A DNA stretch of 64,000 nucleotides from Brevibacterium sp. 239c (lineage in GTDB: Bacteria > Actinomycetota > Actinomycetes > Actinomycetales > Brevibacteriaceae), in contig NZ_FXZH01000003.1 of the NCBI RefSeq assembly GCF_900169365.1, positions 237,648-301,647 of the forward strand. The letters are read 5' to 3'. The translations under genes were made by a program, and so were the position numbers. The notes beneath the pieces were generated by a model. That model searched no databases, was not told where the DNA came from, and worked only from the letters and a program-made list of their open reading frames with translations. Positions 62,635 through 64,000 of the stretch are shown piece after piece; the first letter of the stretch is position 1; every line of letters starts with the position of its first letter.

Positions 62635-63038
62635 TACGCCTCCTCGCTCTGAATGAGCTCTTGGTACTGCTCGCTGTCCAGCAGGGCCTCGACCTGCTCC
62701 GGATCACTGAGTTCGACGAGATACATCCATCCGTCTTGGAACGGCGAGGTATTCACGGTCTCAGGAGCGTCATCGAGTCCTTCGTTGACTTCCGTGATCG
62801 AACCGGACACGGGCGCGATGAGATCGGACACACTCTTCGTGCTCTCGACCTCGCCGCAGGACTCTCCAGCAGTGGTCTTATCTCCGACTTCAGGAAGATC
62901 GACATACACGACGTCACCCAGCTGTTCCTGGGCAAAATCGGTGATACCCACACGGACAACTGCACTGTTTTCCGTGGTCTCGACCCATTCGTGGTCGCGC
63001 GAGTATCGCAAGGACACTGGATAATCCAGGTTTGCCAT
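62634..63038 (-). CDS. gcvH: Glycine cleavage system H protein
   Basis: A 134-residue lipoyl carrier of the glycine cleavage system, shuttling the methylamine group between P and T proteins. The lipoylation Lys lies in GEVESTKSVSDLIAPVSGSI (about residue 70). The N-terminus RYSRDHEWVE and the C-terminal DGWMYLVEL are typical. gcvP and gcvT are not in the window; pairing of a lone gcvH with a GarA-type FHA gene is known in Actinobacteria. It heads the gcvH-FHA-DUF151 run, overlapping the FHA gene by one base. A weak GCCTG/CAGGC-type stem lies upstream near 63130-63150. Confidence 0.95.
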   Translation of the reverse strand: MANLDYPVSLRYSRDHEWVETTENSAVVRVGITDFAQEQLGDVVYVDLPEVGDKTTAGESCGEVESTKSVSDLIAPVSGSITEVNEGLDDAPETVNTSPFQDGWMYLVELSDPEQVEALLDSEQYQELIQSEEA

Positions 63039-63208
63039 GTCGACTCCTCTTAGCTTGTTGGTCCTCCAAGCATAGCCGCCTGAGGTGGTTTCATAACAAT
63101 CACGAAACAGAAATGTTACCGATCCTCGGGACCAGCACAGGCTCGCGCCTGTCTCTCACGTGACTACCTGGGATGATACCCGTTTTTTCAAGGTCACGAA
63201 ACGCAATT

Positions 63209-63236
63209 TTGGCACTTCGCCGATGATCGTTATAGG
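63209..63236 (+). promoter_or_regulatory. Promoter of tRNA-Pro
   Basis: TTGGCA (63209-63214) and TATAGG (63231-63236) are separated by 16 bp, close to the sigma-A consensus. The predicted transcript start near 63243 leaves a leader of about 28 nt before the tRNA at 63271. Confidence 0.6.
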
Positions 63237-63270
63237 CTGGGTCTCGTTGCTTTCCGAAGCAGCACGGAAA

Positions 63271-63347
63271 CGGGCTATAGCGCAGCTTGGTAGCGCGCTT
63301 CACTGGGGGTGAAGAGGTCGTGGGTTCAAATCCCGCTAGCCCGACCA
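63271..63347 (+). tRNA. tRNA-Pro (anticodon GGG)
   Basis: A 77-nt tRNA with encoded CCA. The acceptor stem pairs CGGGCTA (63271-63277) with TAGCCCG (63337-63343), followed by A and CCA (63345-63347). The D-arm is GCGC...GCGC. The anticodon stem is CTTCA/TGAAG with loop CTGGGGG, anticodon GGG, reading the proline codon CCC. The T-arm is GTGGG-TTCAAAT-CCCGC. A terminator hairpin follows. Confidence 0.96.
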
Positions 63348-63352
63348 TTGTG

Positions 63353-63390
63353 ATGTGTCGCGACATCGTTCACTCGATGTCGCGGCACAT
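63353..63390 (+). terminator. Terminator after tRNA-Pro
   Basis: Arms of 16 bp with one mismatch (63353-63368 with 63375-63390) enclose the loop TTCACT, and TTCTCATTTC follows. The left arm and loop include a sequence related to the 21-bp repeats further right, so the hairpin may have been built from transposon-end sequence. Confidence 0.75.
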
Positions 63391-63411
63391 TTCTCATTTC
63401 TGACCCGGTCC

Positions 63412-63488
63412 TGTCTCACGTCATCGTGCGCACTTTCAGGGGTATGTCTCACGACATCGTTCACATCATGTCTCACGTCATCGTTCAT
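63412..63488 (+). repeat. Three direct ~20-bp repeats at the IS481 element end
   Basis: The unit TGTCTCACGTCATCGTTCA appears at 63412-63432 (as TGTCTCACGTCATCGTGCGCA), 63445-63465 (TGTCTCACGACATCGTTCACA) and 63469-63488. The last copy overlaps the transposase stop codon. A fourth, diverged relative lies in the tRNA terminator (63356-63374). The position next to a transposase suggests terminal repeats or transposase-binding sites, with the outer end near 63412 or 63445. Confidence 0.65.
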
Positions 63489-64000
63489 CTCTTCTTCTGA
63501 TAGTCCTTGCTCGCATCGAGTGTGTGTTCAGCGATGATTTCGCCTGCAACCCGGTCGATGACCATCGTCTCAAGCCCCTGCATGAGCAGTAGTACTCGTT
63601 TCCTTGCCCAGGCTCTCCCGATGCCCAGATGTCGCAGTTTCCCCGCATAGCGGATGCTGATCGTGCCCGTGGCATCGACTTGGTCGTATCTGGCTCTCCA
63701 AATCGTGTCAGCCATAGCGATGACCGGTAGGGCTTTGGTGATGGCCGTGTAGGCGGTCTCGGGGGTGCGTCTGCCAATGGCTCTGTGGGGCCGTTGTGTG
63801 TTGTAGATGTGGGCGAATCGGACCAGCTGGGTATTGAGCGCCTCAACGGTGTCGACAAGCCCGTCTGCGATCAGCCAGCGTTTGAGTGTCTGGTGGTAGC
63901 GCTCGACCTTGCCCTGGGTCGTGGGGTGATGAGCTGCCCCGTTCTTCTGCACGATGCCCATATCGGACAGGAGTTGTTCGAACCCATTGGGCTGTTTGGG
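63485..64000 (-). mobile_element. IS481-family transposase, C-terminal part (runs off the window)
   Basis: The open frame is uninterrupted to the right edge, so only the last 171 residues are seen. The DDE-type integrase core end is visible in PTTQGKVERYHQTLKRWL, whose Glu is the third catalytic residue, followed by the NTQRPHRAIGRRTPETAY segment typical of IS481 and related elements. The C-terminal domain has SIRYAGKLRHLGIGRAWA and ends LDASKDYQKKR. No frameshift is visible in this part, so the element may be intact beyond the edge. Direct repeats at 63412-63488 mark its 3' end, next to tRNA-Pro. Confidence 0.88.

Noticed and set aside
63412..63488. Short direct repeats that could suggest a CRISPR array
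   Set aside because: Only three copies with gaps of 12 and 3 nt, no cas genes, and direct contact with a transposase gene; transposon-end repeats explain them better.
1..64000. Prophage, secondary-metabolite cluster or defence island
   Set aside because: Apart from the partial transposase at the right edge, every gene is core housekeeping, and I saw no phage, restriction or biosynthetic-cluster genes.

Overview
The window is a contiguous stretch of a high-GC Gram-positive (actinobacterial) chromosome. The evidence is a complete actinobacterial division and cell-wall (dcw) cluster without ftsA, the Actinobacteria-specific families SepH, DUF4193, DUF4192, DUF3040 and Wag31/DivIVA, a PASTA kinase, GarA-type FHA protein, class II DAHP synthase, many GTG starts, and a MurE with the DNPR signature of meso-diaminopimelate cell walls. 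Protein style and gene order suit Micrococcales, most likely Brevibacterium or a close relative; that genus call is inference.

Layout. 0-9.4 kb: DUF4193 protein, a small unknown gene, ferrochelatase, sepH, then the minus-strand cytochrome bd operon cydA-cydB-cydDC (CydD and CydC fused into one chain). 9.4-11 kb: a divergent BlaI/MecI-type repressor and M56 membrane peptidase pair. The cyd/repressor intergenic region carries paired 17-bp palindromes at both promoters. 11-20.7 kb: parE, a lipoprotein amidase, the primary sigma factor, DUF4192 protein, a spermidine-synthase-like protein and a HelD/HelR-type RNA polymerase motor. 20.7-27.9 kb: nrdR, hisD, dnaE, a pseudouridine synthase and lspA, all minus strand.

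27.9-46.8 kb is the dcw cluster on the minus strand, read mraZ-rsmH-ftsL-ftsI-murE-murF-mraY-murD-ftsW-murG-murC-ftsQ-ftsZ-pgeF-sepF-yggT-divIVA. Most joints from rsmH to ftsQ overlap or lie within 5 nt. ftsZ can only start at TTG. The 588-bp region upstream of mraZ holds three GTGG boxes at 10-bp spacing (probable MraZ sites), a 36-bp inverted repeat, and a long GTGG array facing a divergent moxR-DUF58-transglutaminase operon (47.4-51.9 kb).

52.4-63 kb holds DUF3040, dinB, a lipoprotein, a polyprenyl diphosphate synthase, an Rv2175c-like regulator, a LysM/SLT protein translationally coupled to a three-PASTA kinase, class II DAHP synthase, a DUF151 nuclease-like protein, the FHA protein and gcvH. 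This resembles two mycobacterial neighbourhoods (Rv2165c-Rv2178c and Rv1826-Rv1829) placed side by side. The right end has tRNA-Pro(GGG) and the 3' part of an IS481-type transposase running off the window. Most genes are core housekeeping. The least expected signals are regulatory: the cyd/BlaI operator pairs and the GTGG array.
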